From a bacterium (GTDB lineage: Bacteria; Krumholzibacteriota; Krumholzibacteriia; Krumholzibacteriales; Krumholzibacteriaceae), in contig CP070727.1 in assembly GCA_020350885.1 (NCBI GenBank), positions 2,767,329 through 2,831,328 on the forward strand: 64,000 nt of DNA, read 5' to 3'. This document shows positions 17,043 through 24,914 of the stretch, one piece after another. Below the pieces are notes generated by a model. That model saw nothing but the letters and a program-made list of their open reading frames with translations. It did not search any database and had not been told where the DNA came from. Positions within the stretch are counted from its first letter, which is position 1. Every line of letters begins with the position of its first letter. Both the position numbers and the translations under genes were made by a program.

Positions 17043-20000
17043 CTATTCCAGCTTCACGCATTTTCCTGTCATCGTGAGCTCCGTGCCTCCCAGAACCACC
17101 TGCAGGAAATAGATGTAGGTCCCGTTCGCAATCCGATCTCCCGCCGAATCCCGTCCGTCCCAGTAGACGGAATTGGGCAACGGATAGAGTGCGGCATCGA
17201 GCTCACGGGACTCGAGTTCGAACCTTCTGATGTGTGTGCCGCTCACATTGTATATATCAATGCTTCCTGCCTCCACGGGAAGGTTCAGCGTGTAGACGAT
17301 GTTCGTTCCTTCGCTGAACGGATTGGGGAATGCGAAGCTCTCCATCTCGAGCTGATCGCCGGTCACTGTGAAGAAGAAGTCCTTCAAAAAGTCTCCGACC
17401 TTCACGGTGAGCTTCTGATCTCCCGCCGAGAAGGTGTATCTGAAGGCGGCCTCCCAGTGCAGGGAATCCTCGGGATCGGGGACGGTGAAACTGACACCGG
17501 TCATTTCGACATCGTTGAGCAGGAGAACCGGCTCCTGCGAGAGGTATGCTGGGAAATCGACCTCAAGCCGGAACCTTCCCGTAGGGGGCGATTCCACGCC
17601 CGGTGTGATCTCGATGTTGTCTTTGTAGAAAAGCGACACGGATGTTTCGAACGGGATCTCCAGATACCCCACCTCGACACCCTCGGGAGAGTCGACCCTG
17701 AAGACTATCATCCCGTCCTCGAGGTTCACCGTGTAGTCGAGATCGGCACGGTATGAGCGTGCATAGGTTTTATCCTCGTCCGTAAGAGGTGTAATCTCAA
17801 GCGTATCGGTTCGGTCGTCCCCATCAACGAAACATCTGATCGCGCCGAGGGCTATCACATCGCTCGCTAAAAACCGTATCGTACAGTCATTGGTTCCGTT
17901 CATGGCCCTGAACGAATCGGCGGCCACCGATACCCAGCCATCCCCCCAGTTCGCCTCGAGTGTCATGAGCGGTGGGCCCGGATCGAGCCTCGTCATCGGA
18001 TCGCCGAGAAGCAGGTACCTGAGAACCTGCCGGTATCCGTACGAGGTGCTGCCTATATGTTCGATCTCAGCCTTGGTGATCGCTTCGCCGAGTATCCAGT
18101 GAGAACCCGTATACTCCTTCAACGGGGGTACGGAATCACTTGGAGGATCCTGGAAGATGACTCTGTGCATCCGTTCGCAGAAGCGGGCGTTCTCGCTGAG
18201 GTACTCGTATCCGGTACTGGCGTAGGATGCCACCGATCCCTTTCCCGGTTTGAATAGAATCTGTTCACTGAAGCAGTCCCCGTTCGGGCCGTCGTAGGTG
18301 CGCTGGAGCTCGTTTAGGGGTGCGAATTCGCTGATGTGGCATCCCACGCCGATAAAGATATTCAATCTGTTATTTATGGCCAGACTGTCGAGGTCGTCGT
18401 ACTGCGCGAAGGTCGCAAACCCGGCCTCTGTTGTCAATGTGGATCGGTTCGCATGCCCCTGGAAGGTGAAAAGGAGACTTCCCTCGTTCAAACGCCGGAT
18501 GAGGTACGGTGTGAAGTAGGTGCGCGTCGTATCGTTCGCCCTGGAGTAGACTGCCGGCCCTGACTCCGAATTATTCTCGTGTGCCCCGTCGGTCCAGTGC
18601 GACAGGAATAGCCTCTGGATATCGAAGCCGCCCGGGAGTGCATCGTCGATCCAATCTGCGATCCTGCCCATACTCGACTCGAACTCGTTTTCATAGTACC
18701 GGTACCGGTAGTCACTGCCCCTCCCTGACCACGAATCGTCCGAAAAGAGAATGACCCGGCGCCGCCATGTTTCATCCTGAGAGGATTGCTCGAAGTGTAT
18801 GAGCTTTGAACGTATCGCCCGCAACTCGCTATCGGATCCCACCGGGAAGCGGCCCAGAAAGACATCGGGGAAGCTATCGCTCCCGTCCTCATCGAGGAAG
18901 GAATACCACCGGTCGGAAGCAACAACCTCATCATCGTACGACTGGCTGATCACCCCGACGGAATAGGTGTATGTAGGAACGAAATCAGGGCCGGAGGCGG
19001 CTACGATCCGTTTTCTGTCCTCGTTACTATCCCCGACGAGCAGCACAAACTCGACGCCCCATTGGTCCACCCCATACCTGAGAAAGCGCTTGATCGCCTG
19101 ACAGGAGGGCAGACCGCCGTTAAACTCGTCGTACACATCGGCGACATCGACCGTCAGTATCCGGTAGCCGCCATTGCTGCGTCGCCATTCGGCGTACACA
19201 CGCATCGAATCTACGAAATCGGCATGGGACACGATGAGGGCGTCGTATGGACCCGTCTCTTCACGGATATGGGATGGACTGTCGATCGAGACCATCCCGG
19301 TCGGAATGTACTCTCCCATATTATCCCCGAGCAGGATGAAGTGGCCGTCCGCATCGGACTCGATGTTGAAGGTGCAGGTGTAGGTCTCTCCGTCCTGCGT
19401 GTAGAATTCGGAAGGCAGCTTAATATAGCGAGGGCTCCCGAGATCGGTAATATCGAGCAGGTATCCTTCGTTAATGGAAAATCCCGGTATCGTGACCGTT
19501 GCGGTATTGATGATGGGGCTTTCCTGAATAGAGAACTCGAGCATGTCGTCGTAGGATACGAAGCTGCGCGGGTAGGTGACGGAGAAATCGTTTACGAGAA
19601 AGCCGTAGGTCACATCGGTCCGGATAACGAGCTCGTTCTCGCCATCTGTGAGCCAATCGGATGTAACCGCCTCGTAGTTGAATGTGAAATCACTTTTCGA
19701 ATTGATCGTTTCCACACCGAGCAGGTGCTCCCCGGTACCCGAATTCCTCACGGATATCTCGAGATGTTCCTCGTTGATATCATACCGGGTCCCTGTCACT
19801 CGAACGGTTACAGAAAACGTTCTCGAGGGTACCGGATCATGCACCGTAAACGGAAGGGCGATCTCCAATTCCACATATCCTGTCACGTAGTTGAAGTCGC
19901 TGGCGCCGGGCCGGGCCCTTTTATGATAGTACGTATCCGTCCTCCCATGGACCGTATACTGGGACTCCACGGGGATCATGCCGCTCTCGGCGGGAAGCGG

Positions 20001-21092
20001 TGGACGTTCCACCCAGAGCGCCCCGGGTACCTCCTCCTCGAGCCACACCGTGTTGTTGTCGGTGAACGATGCATCCGTATCTCCCGCTTCCGTATCGTCC
20101 TTGATTCCCAGCACATAGAAGATCATACGGTCGTCCCCATCGAAGAATCCGGTATTGGGAGAGCTTCCCTCGATAACAAGCAGTGGAATATCCACTTCCC
20201 GCAGGAGATCGGGCTCCGTCTCATCGTAGTAGTACTTCTTCATTGCGAAGAAACCAGTGGGAAGGTTCGGTGACAGCAGCCCGGCATCAATCAATGAATC
20301 CGCCCTGAGGCTGTAGAGGCCGGTCTCGTGTATGGCGATCTTGAGCTTTTTACCCGCCTCGTACGGCTTCCGCATGCTCCGTCTCGGCCTGAGCTGCCTC
20401 CTGAAGCGTGAGACATCCTCCGGATTGACCAGCAGGTCACTATAGAGCCTATCCCACGCACCGGAACCGGACGGCGGCCTCAGAAGATCCTCCATCTCAA
20501 CAGCACCTCGATCGTACCCGTCGAACTCCACCCGGATAGAAAGTCTGCGCACCAGTGTCAAGCCGCCGCTGTCGATACGGATCGGATTAACCCTCACGGG
20601 CAGCACGCGTTGCCGTCCCATAAAGGAGGGATCCCCCGACTCGATTACAGGGGGGGGACCGCTCTCCGCCCACGGATCGGATGGATGGAAGACCTCGGTG
20701 ACCGGAATGCCGTTCTCCCCCTCGATGAACCGTTCCCCGGGCACCCGGACCAGTCGAAGATCTCCGAGCTTCTCGGTTTCCAGAACGGTGAATGTCACAC
20801 GCACGTCCCCCCGGGGAGGGACGGCGATATAAAAGGACCTGCCGGGCACCTCAACCGCACCAGGGGGCGAAAAGGAACCGTATCCCGGAAGGTACAGGCG
20901 GACATGTCCCTCGCCGGCCGGGACGATTCCAGGCTGCGGTACCTCGACTTCGAAGGTGACTGAACGCACCCCGGTAGACGTGATACGGACCTCCCGAGAC
21001 GATGCCATGCCTCCCGCACAATACAGGACGGCAACAACCAGGGCCGTGACGAGGCATGTATCTTTCCTCATGCGGCGTTTCCTAACCAACAA
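17043..21092 (-). CDS. Gingipain-like cysteine peptidase (family C25) with C-terminal sorting domain
   Basis: A 1349-residue secreted peptidase. After a signal peptide (CLVTALVVAVLYCAGG) and a propeptide-like beta region, the C25 catalytic domain begins near residue 610 (DALIVSHADFVDSM, EFVLLVGDSNED). The dyad is H880 in FQGHANRS and C918 in GVGCHISEF. Ig-like domains follow, then an FlgD-like sorting domain with FPNPFSEGTNIVY and SVYWDGRDSAGDRIANGTY. It ends TGKCVKLE, not in the RKMxLLR of its neighbours. Such domains direct export and surface anchoring by type IX-like systems in the FCB group. The TTG at 21092 has AAGGAG seven bases upstream; an ATG at 21071 is an alternative. Likely role: surface protein digestion. 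Confidence 0.85.
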   Translation of the reverse strand: MLVRKRRMRKDTCLVTALVVAVLYCAGGMASSREVRITSTGVRSVTFEVEVPQPGIVPAGEGHVRLYLPGYGSFSPPGAVEVPGRSFYIAVPPRGDVRVTFTVLETEKLGDLRLVRVPGERFIEGENGIPVTEVFHPSDPWAESGPPPVIESGDPSFMGRQRVLPVRVNPIRIDSGGLTLVRRLSIRVEFDGYDRGAVEMEDLLRPPSGSGAWDRLYSDLLVNPEDVSRFRRQLRPRRSMRKPYEAGKKLKIAIHETGLYSLRADSLIDAGLLSPNLPTGFFAMKKYYYDETEPDLLREVDIPLLVIEGSSPNTGFFDGDDRMIFYVLGIKDDTEAGDTDASFTDNNTVWLEEEVPGALWVERPPLPAESGMIPVESQYTVHGRTDTYYHKRARPGASDFNYVTGYVELEIALPFTVHDPVPSRTFSVTVRVTGTRYDINEEHLEISVRNSGTGEHLLGVETINSKSDFTFNYEAVTSDWLTDGENELVIRTDVTYGFLVNDFSVTYPRSFVSYDDMLEFSIQESPIINTATVTIPGFSINEGYLLDITDLGSPRYIKLPSEFYTQDGETYTCTFNIESDADGHFILLGDNMGEYIPTGMVSIDSPSHIREETGPYDALIVSHADFVDSMRVYAEWRRSNGGYRILTVDVADVYDEFNGGLPSCQAIKRFLRYGVDQWGVEFVLLVGDSNEDRKRIVAASGPDFVPTYTYSVGVISQSYDDEVVASDRWYSFLDEDGSDSFPDVFLGRFPVGSDSELRAIRSKLIHFEQSSQDETWRRRVILFSDDSWSGRGSDYRYRYYENEFESSMGRIADWIDDALPGGFDIQRLFLSHWTDGAHENNSESGPAVYSRANDTTRTYFTPYLIRRLNEGSLLFTFQGHANRSTLTTEAGFATFAQYDDLDSLAINNRLNIFIGVGCHISEFAPLNELQRTYDGPNGDCFSEQILFKPGKGSVASYASTGYEYLSENARFCERMHRVIFQDPPSDSVPPLKEYTGSHWILGEAITKAEIEHIGSTSYGYRQVLRYLLLGDPMTRLDPGPPLMTLEANWGDGWVSVAADSFRAMNGTNDCTIRFLASDVIALGAIRCFVDGDDRTDTLEITPLTDEDKTYARSYRADLDYTVNLEDGMIVFRVDSPEGVEVGYLEIPFETSVSLFYKDNIEITPGVESPPTGRFRLEVDFPAYLSQEPVLLLNDVEMTGVSFTVPDPEDSLHWEAAFRYTFSAGDQKLTVKVGDFLKDFFFTVTGDQLEMESFAFPNPFSEGTNIVYTLNLPVEAGSIDIYNVSGTHIRRFELESRELDAALYPLPNSVYWDGRDSAGDRIANGTYIYFLQVVLGGTELTMTGKCVKLE

Positions 21093-21174
21093 TACTCTCC
21101 TTGCTTTCAGGGGTGCCAGTCAGGGGCTATTGTGGCGATATGAATAATCCTTCCTTCTCTCTAAAATGTAGTGA

Positions 21175-21203
21175 GCACGGGAACCGGGGACAAGATAAAA
21201 ATT
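21175..21203 (-). promoter_or_regulatory. Candidate promoter for the C25 peptidase gene
   Basis: On the minus strand TTGTCC (21203-21198) and TACATT (21180-21175) are 17 bases apart, four of six matches each, 83 bases upstream of the TTG start. Confidence 0.35.
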
Positions 21204-21292
21204 TCGTTACCGATAAAACGATACCTTCTTATCCATCTTCCCGGTGAGCATGGGGCTGCTGAGCAAGGATCGGCGTGTCGATGTACGAATAC

Positions 21293-21322
21293 AAAAGGGG
21301 TTCCCCTCAACAGGGGAACCCC
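21293..21322 (-). terminator. Rho-independent terminator
   Basis: Perfect 11-bp stem GGGGTTCCCCT/AGGGGAACCCC (21297-21307 and 21312-21322) with a four-base loop. On the minus strand it is followed by TTTT. It lies 45 bases after the stop of the 21367-21924 gene. Confidence 0.85.
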
Positions 21323-21366
21323 CTCTATCATTTCACGCTTCCTGCAAAGCGATCGAAAGACCGTTC

Positions 21367-21924
21367 CTACTTGAACTGATCCTTGATCGCTCCCCAGCTT
21401 GCTTCCTCCGTGCCAACGCAATCGGGCGGCGGGCACTCCTGGTTAAGCAACAGCTTCGTGTGTACAACGGCGCACTCTGTCGGATAGCCAGGATCACAGT
21501 TCGCAAACTGCACACATTCGATATTGGGATCCGGATGTTTCACGATCGAGATATCGGTCGCAGTCGGATCGGTGACCCAAAGTGCCTGGTGGAACGGCCA
21601 TATCCATGTCCAATGGCAATCAGCGAAACAGACGCTCATTCCGGTATCGAGCGTTCCGAGGGTCACGGAGACCAACGGGTTCGTCGTGACTGTGCTCTGA
21701 ATGACATTGGCGGGATATACACACATGAACTCGGCACAGATCATACCCTTTAAACTGGGAAGGCACCAGATCCACATCTCAACCGGATAGAAGCCCTCAC
21801 CGGTCACACAGCAGGTTACGTGCTCATCGGTATACAGGCCAATGTATCCGTGTGGAGGAAGCTGCGCCAATGCAGCGCCTGAGAGAAACAGGACCGCGAG
21901 CGCAAGCAGTAAAGCTTTCTTCAT
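21367..21924 (-). CDS. Secreted Trp/Cys-rich protein with the WPFHQ domain
   Basis: A 185-residue protein with signal peptide MKKALLLALAVLFLSGAALA. The mature part is rich in cysteine and tryptophan. It shares an ordered set of motifs with the N-terminus of the 33575-35923 protein: GYIGLYTDEH, a cysteine, GEGFYPVEMWIWC, YPANVIQSTVT, GTLDTG, FADCHWTWIWPFHQALWVT. I recognise no named family. The paired cysteines suggest disulfides, so it probably acts outside the cytoplasm. It lacks the sorting domain its relative has. It sits among other secreted proteins, downstream of a dockerin-like gene on the same strand. AGGAG ten bases before the ATG supports the start, and a strong terminator follows. 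Confidence 0.75.
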   Translation of the reverse strand: MKKALLLALAVLFLSGAALAQLPPHGYIGLYTDEHVTCCVTGEGFYPVEMWIWCLPSLKGMICAEFMCVYPANVIQSTVTTNPLVSVTLGTLDTGMSVCFADCHWTWIWPFHQALWVTDPTATDISIVKHPDPNIECVQFANCDPGYPTECAVVHTKLLLNQECPPPDCVGTEEASWGAIKDQFK

Positions 21925-22243
21925 CTCTTCACTTCTCCTGGTGTCATGCCTAGTAAGTCAATCCAAGTTTTACCAGCACTGCCCGTTTCACATGCATGGA
22001 AGAGTGTGGTGTTTAGCAATCGTGACACTTCTTGCTATACTCTAGCCACCACCCCTTCCCCTCGTGGCCTCGTGGCTGGATGAACGATCCATCACCCAGC
22101 CACAGCCTACGAATGTTGTTCACCTATACTTCGAAAGTAATGCCAATGCGTAACAGCAATACCTTCTTTACAATCCAACTCCCTCGCAGCATCCCTATAG
22201 ACGAATGTATCAACAGGGTCGCCAGATCGTACTTGGTGAGCGA
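21925..22243. other. Intergenic region with one hairpin
   Basis: About 320 bases between two secreted-protein genes on the minus strand. GTGGCTGG (22072-22079) and CCAGCCAC (22096-22103) form a perfect 8-bp stem with a 16-base loop and no U-run, 140 bases after the dockerin-like gene. It might end that transcript weakly. No clear promoter for the 21924 gene was found. Confidence 0.4.
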
Positions 22244-22927
22244 TTACGGTCCGCAATTGTGCTGGTAGTGCTCTCCCATGAACGCGAAGTCACTCAGGTT
22301 ACAGCAGGTGTCATCGTTGTAATCGCAGCACGAGTTGTAACCAGCATCGCCTTCACACTTGTTGTAGCTCTGCCCGAAGACACCGAGGTCTCCGAGGACG
22401 ACCTGACAGTCGGCCGTCAGATCAGGGCTCACAATGATAATGTCAAGGCAAATAGGTGTTTCAAGGAGACAATCCGGGTCCGCGCCTCCGAGATCATCGA
22501 GGATGATCTTACCCTGGACAGCAAGGTAGACGCCGTCTTCGAGAACACAGCCACCGCCTGCTATACGGCCGGAGATGGTCGTCTCACCGTTCGCATTTGT
22601 CAGCGAATCGGCGACAATACCACCCGGGCAGATGCACAGCTTATCCGGCGGTGTTGCGTCTTCTGTACAGGCACCCATCCAGTAATCGGTCCAGGGAATA
22701 CCCGGAATACCTGCCCCGGCAGCATCCCTGACGACTACGCGGATGTAACTGTTACCGGTGCCGCACATATCCCTGATGAACTCGAAGTCACCAGCCGGGC
22801 AAATCGAAAGCCTGCAACCCTCGTCGACAACCCAACACTCACTCTCGCAGTCATCGACATCACCCGCGTAGACTGCAGTTGCGAATACCAGCAGCAAAGA
22901 GAAAAGCAGAACTTTTCCTTTGAACAT
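22244..22927 (-). CDS. Secreted cysteine-rich protein with a dockerin-like C-terminus
   Basis: A 227-residue protein with signal peptide MFKGKVLLFSLLLVFATAVYA. Residues 30-160 contain many cysteines and a beta-sandwich-like segment (SYIRVVVRDAAGAGIPG, ANGETTISGRI). The last 60 residues, from SPDLTADCQVVLGDLGVFGQ to DYNDDTCCNLSDFAFMGEHY, form two EF-hand-like repeats spaced as in type I dockerins, with D-x-N-x-D-type calcium positions. Dockerins bind cohesins or act as calcium-stabilised tails; no cohesin is in this window. Two Shine-Dalgarno sequences (AAGGAGG and AGGAGG) precede the ATG. A strong promoter candidate (23055-23084) lies 120 bases upstream. Its function is unknown. Confidence 0.7.
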   Translation of the reverse strand: MFKGKVLLFSLLLVFATAVYAGDVDDCESECWVVDEGCRLSICPAGDFEFIRDMCGTGNSYIRVVVRDAAGAGIPGIPWTDYWMGACTEDATPPDKLCICPGGIVADSLTNANGETTISGRIAGGGCVLEDGVYLAVQGKIILDDLGGADPDCLLETPICLDIIIVSPDLTADCQVVLGDLGVFGQSYNKCEGDAGYNSCCDYNDDTCCNLSDFAFMGEHYQHNCGP

Positions 22928-23054
22928 CTCTTTAACCTCCTAAACCTCCTTAAAGGTTCGGGAACCTTTAGCTTAAATAGACAGGTTTGGGGGTAACACT
23001 AACCTCCTTCCGCACGTTGGTGTTGGAGATACCAAATACTTACTCGACGAGGGA

Positions 23055-23084
23055 ATTCTAACACAAGAGAGAAGACAATGTCAA
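23055..23084 (-). promoter_or_regulatory. Strong candidate promoter for the dockerin-like gene
   Basis: On the minus strand a perfect TTGACA (23084-23079) and TAGAAT (23060-23055) are 18 bases apart. Transcription would start near 23048. Confidence 0.6.
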
Positions 23085-23392
23085 CCCTTAATTAACGGGC
23101 ATTTGGGAGCGTTTCGGCCCACTTGTGAACAGCAGTGCCATACCGAATCAGGAGGGGCCATCCATGCGCTATTGAATAACTAAAACCCATTCCAATATTT
23201 GGAGTTATGAATTTCTTTCTGGGATTTTTCCTCCACCCGCCGGCGTAACATTCAGGCATCCCAACAAATCATTCATGATGCGGACATGAAAATTTATTAT
23301 ACCATTCGATTCTAATACACACAAAAAACGGCAGTTCCATCGTTTTTACAGAAAAATTCCATCCTTTACGTGAGTTTTTTGAAACATTTTCC

Positions 23393-23433
23393 TTGAATTA
23401 TTAGTAACTAAATAGTAGTATTCATTTATGAAT
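23393..23433 (+). promoter_or_regulatory. Candidate promoter with overlapping palindrome, upstream of padR
   Basis: TTGAAT (23393-23398) and TAGTAT (23416-23421) are 17 bases apart. The palindrome ATTCATTTATGAAT (23420-23433) overlaps the end of the -10 and covers the expected start site, a natural place for a repressor such as the PadR encoded downstream. Confidence 0.4.
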
Positions 23434-23538
23434 AATACAAAGTTAATAATGATAGAAAATTATTATTAATCATGTGGCTGGTCGATAGATGCAGAAGAAT
23501 CACATCAACGTTCCTTTAGCTCTTGTGTATGGTTACGA

Positions 23539-23916
23539 ATGAAAGAGGTGCCTCAGTTGAACGATCCCAACTCTGCCGATAAGAAATTCCAGAAGGAGCT
23601 GAATGCCGGCATCGTTTCACTCGTGCTGCTGAATGTTCTGGGACGTGCGGATGAACCGACCTACGGTTACCAGATTGCACGGGAGATCGAAACCGTTAGG
23701 GAAAACCTCCCTATTATGAAACAGGGAGCCTTCTACCCCGTTCTCAGGTCCCTCGAGAACAGCGGGCTTCTCGAGAGCACCGTGGAACCTTCGGTGTCGG
23801 GGCCTCCCCGGCGGTACTACCGTATCACGGGGGCCGGCCGCGAAGCGCTCGAACGGTGGACGACGATCTGGCAAGAGACTCGTAACTTTGTCGATTCTAT
23901 ATTGAAAGGAATCTAG
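23539..23916 (+). CDS. PadR family transcriptional regulator
   Basis: A 125-residue cytoplasmic repressor with the PadR winged helix: AGIVSLVLLNVLGR, TYGYQIAREIE, then QGAFYPVLRSLENSGLLES and the wing PPRRYYRITGAGREAL. The final helix, used for dimerisation in the family, is short. PadR proteins usually repress the gene next to them and are relieved by small molecules or envelope signals. The next gene, a HAAS-domain membrane protein, starts one base after the stop, the standard PadR-HAAS pair. The ATG has a poor ribosome binding site. TTG at 23557 has AGAGG eight bases upstream and is a possible alternative start. Confidence 0.85.
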   Translation: MKEVPQLNDPNSADKKFQKELNAGIVSLVLLNVLGRADEPTYGYQIAREIETVRENLPIMKQGAFYPVLRSLENSGLLESTVEPSVSGPPRRYYRITGAGREALERWTTIWQETRNFVDSILKGI

Positions 23917-23917
23917 T

Positions 23918-24808
23918 ATGAGCAACCACATACAGGGATATCTGGATCAGTTGAAATCGGCGCTTGCCGGTAGCGATCCCGCTCTCGTCCAGGACGCACT
24001 CGCCGATGCCGAGGAGCATCTGACAACAGCGGTGGAGCAAGCCATAGCCGGACAGCCCGGAACGACCGAAGAGGAGGTACTACCCATGATTGTCGAACGA
24101 TACGGAACGCCGAACGAGGTCGCCTCGGCGTACAGGGAGATCGAAACACATACGAAGCCGGCACTCGCTCCCTCCGAGGGACGGGAAAGCCGATCCATCG
24201 CCGCACGATTCTTCGGTGTGCTCGCCGAGCCCAGAACGTACGGTGCGCTGCTGTATATGATCCTCTCACTCGTGACCGGGATCATCTACTTCACGTGGGC
24301 ACTAACCGGTTTCTCCCTCTCCATAGGGCTCATCATACTGATCATCGGGATCTTCGTCGTCGGCTTCTACCTCCTCTCCCTCCGCGGCATCGCCCTCGTA
24401 GAGGGACGCATCGTCGAGGCGCTGCTCGGGGTGCGGATGCCACGCAGGCCGCTCTTCTCGCATAAGGGGCTCGGTCTGTGGGGGCGGTTCAAGGATCTCG
24501 TCGCCGACCGGCTCACATGGACGGCACTCGCCTACATGATCATCCAGCTCCCGCTGGGTATCATCTACTTCACCCTCGCCGTGACCCTGGTCTGCACCTC
24601 CCTCGGTCTCGTCGCCTATCCGGTGCTGTCACTGATATTCGATGTGCCTATCATGGTAACGGGGAACGTGTACTACTACGTACCGGGCTGGGCTCTGCCG
24701 TTCGTGACCATCATCGGCTTTCTCCTGCTGGTTCTTACGATGCATCTCGCCCGGCTCATCGCGATGATGCACGGGGCGATCGCCAAGCTCATGCTCGTGC
24801 GGGAATAG
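23918..24808 (+). CDS. HAAS-domain membrane protein with putative sensor region
   Basis: A 296-residue protein. Residues 1-75 are a HAAS helical domain (YLDQLKSALAGSD, ALADAEEHLTTAVEQ, VERYGTPNEVASAYREIE), which pairs with PadR-like regulators. Two copies of a two-helix membrane module follow. Both begin with similar words, LLYMILSLVTGIIYFTWAL near 108 and LAYMIIQLPLGIIYFTLAV near 205, as in the sensor domains found beside HAAS. It probably sits in the inner membrane and links an envelope signal to the PadR regulator; that link is inference from known pairs. AAAGGA seven bases before the ATG supports the start, one base after padR. A hairpin follows at 24849-24884. Confidence 0.8.
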   Translation: MSNHIQGYLDQLKSALAGSDPALVQDALADAEEHLTTAVEQAIAGQPGTTEEEVLPMIVERYGTPNEVASAYREIETHTKPALAPSEGRESRSIAARFFGVLAEPRTYGALLYMILSLVTGIIYFTWALTGFSLSIGLIILIIGIFVVGFYLLSLRGIALVEGRIVEALLGVRMPRRPLFSHKGLGLWGRFKDLVADRLTWTALAYMIIQLPLGIIYFTLAVTLVCTSLGLVAYPVLSLIFDVPIMVTGNVYYYVPGWALPFVTIIGFLLLVLTMHLARLIAMMHGAIAKLMLVRE

Positions 24809-24848
24809 CGGTGCGGCTGCAAGACCCACCGGAATCGTTTACTTACAG

Positions 24849-24884
24849 AGGGAGGGAGGAACCGCAGATTGTTCCTCCCTCCCT
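24849..24884. terminator. Hairpin between convergent genes
   Basis: Perfect 14-bp stem AGGGAGGGAGGAAC/GTTCCTCCCTCCCT (24849-24862 and 24871-24884), eight-base loop, between the HAAS and RND genes. The U-run is poor on both strands, so efficiency is uncertain. Confidence 0.55.
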
Positions 24885-24914
24885 TGTATCGTTGACCCGC
24901 AAGGTATCCGTTGA

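Larger units (their letters stand above)
22928..23538. other. AT-rich divergent regulatory region
   Basis: This 611-base gap separates the dockerin-like gene (minus) from padR (plus). It is much richer in A/T than the rest of the window, notably 23280-23480. It holds one strong promoter in each direction and AT-rich inverted repeats near padR, among them ATTCATTTATGAAT (23420-23433) and TTAATAAT...ATTATTAA just after it. No coding frame is credible. Confidence 0.55.

Noticed and set aside
19062..20273. 403-codon plus-strand frame
   Set aside because: Antisense of the C25 peptidase coding region.
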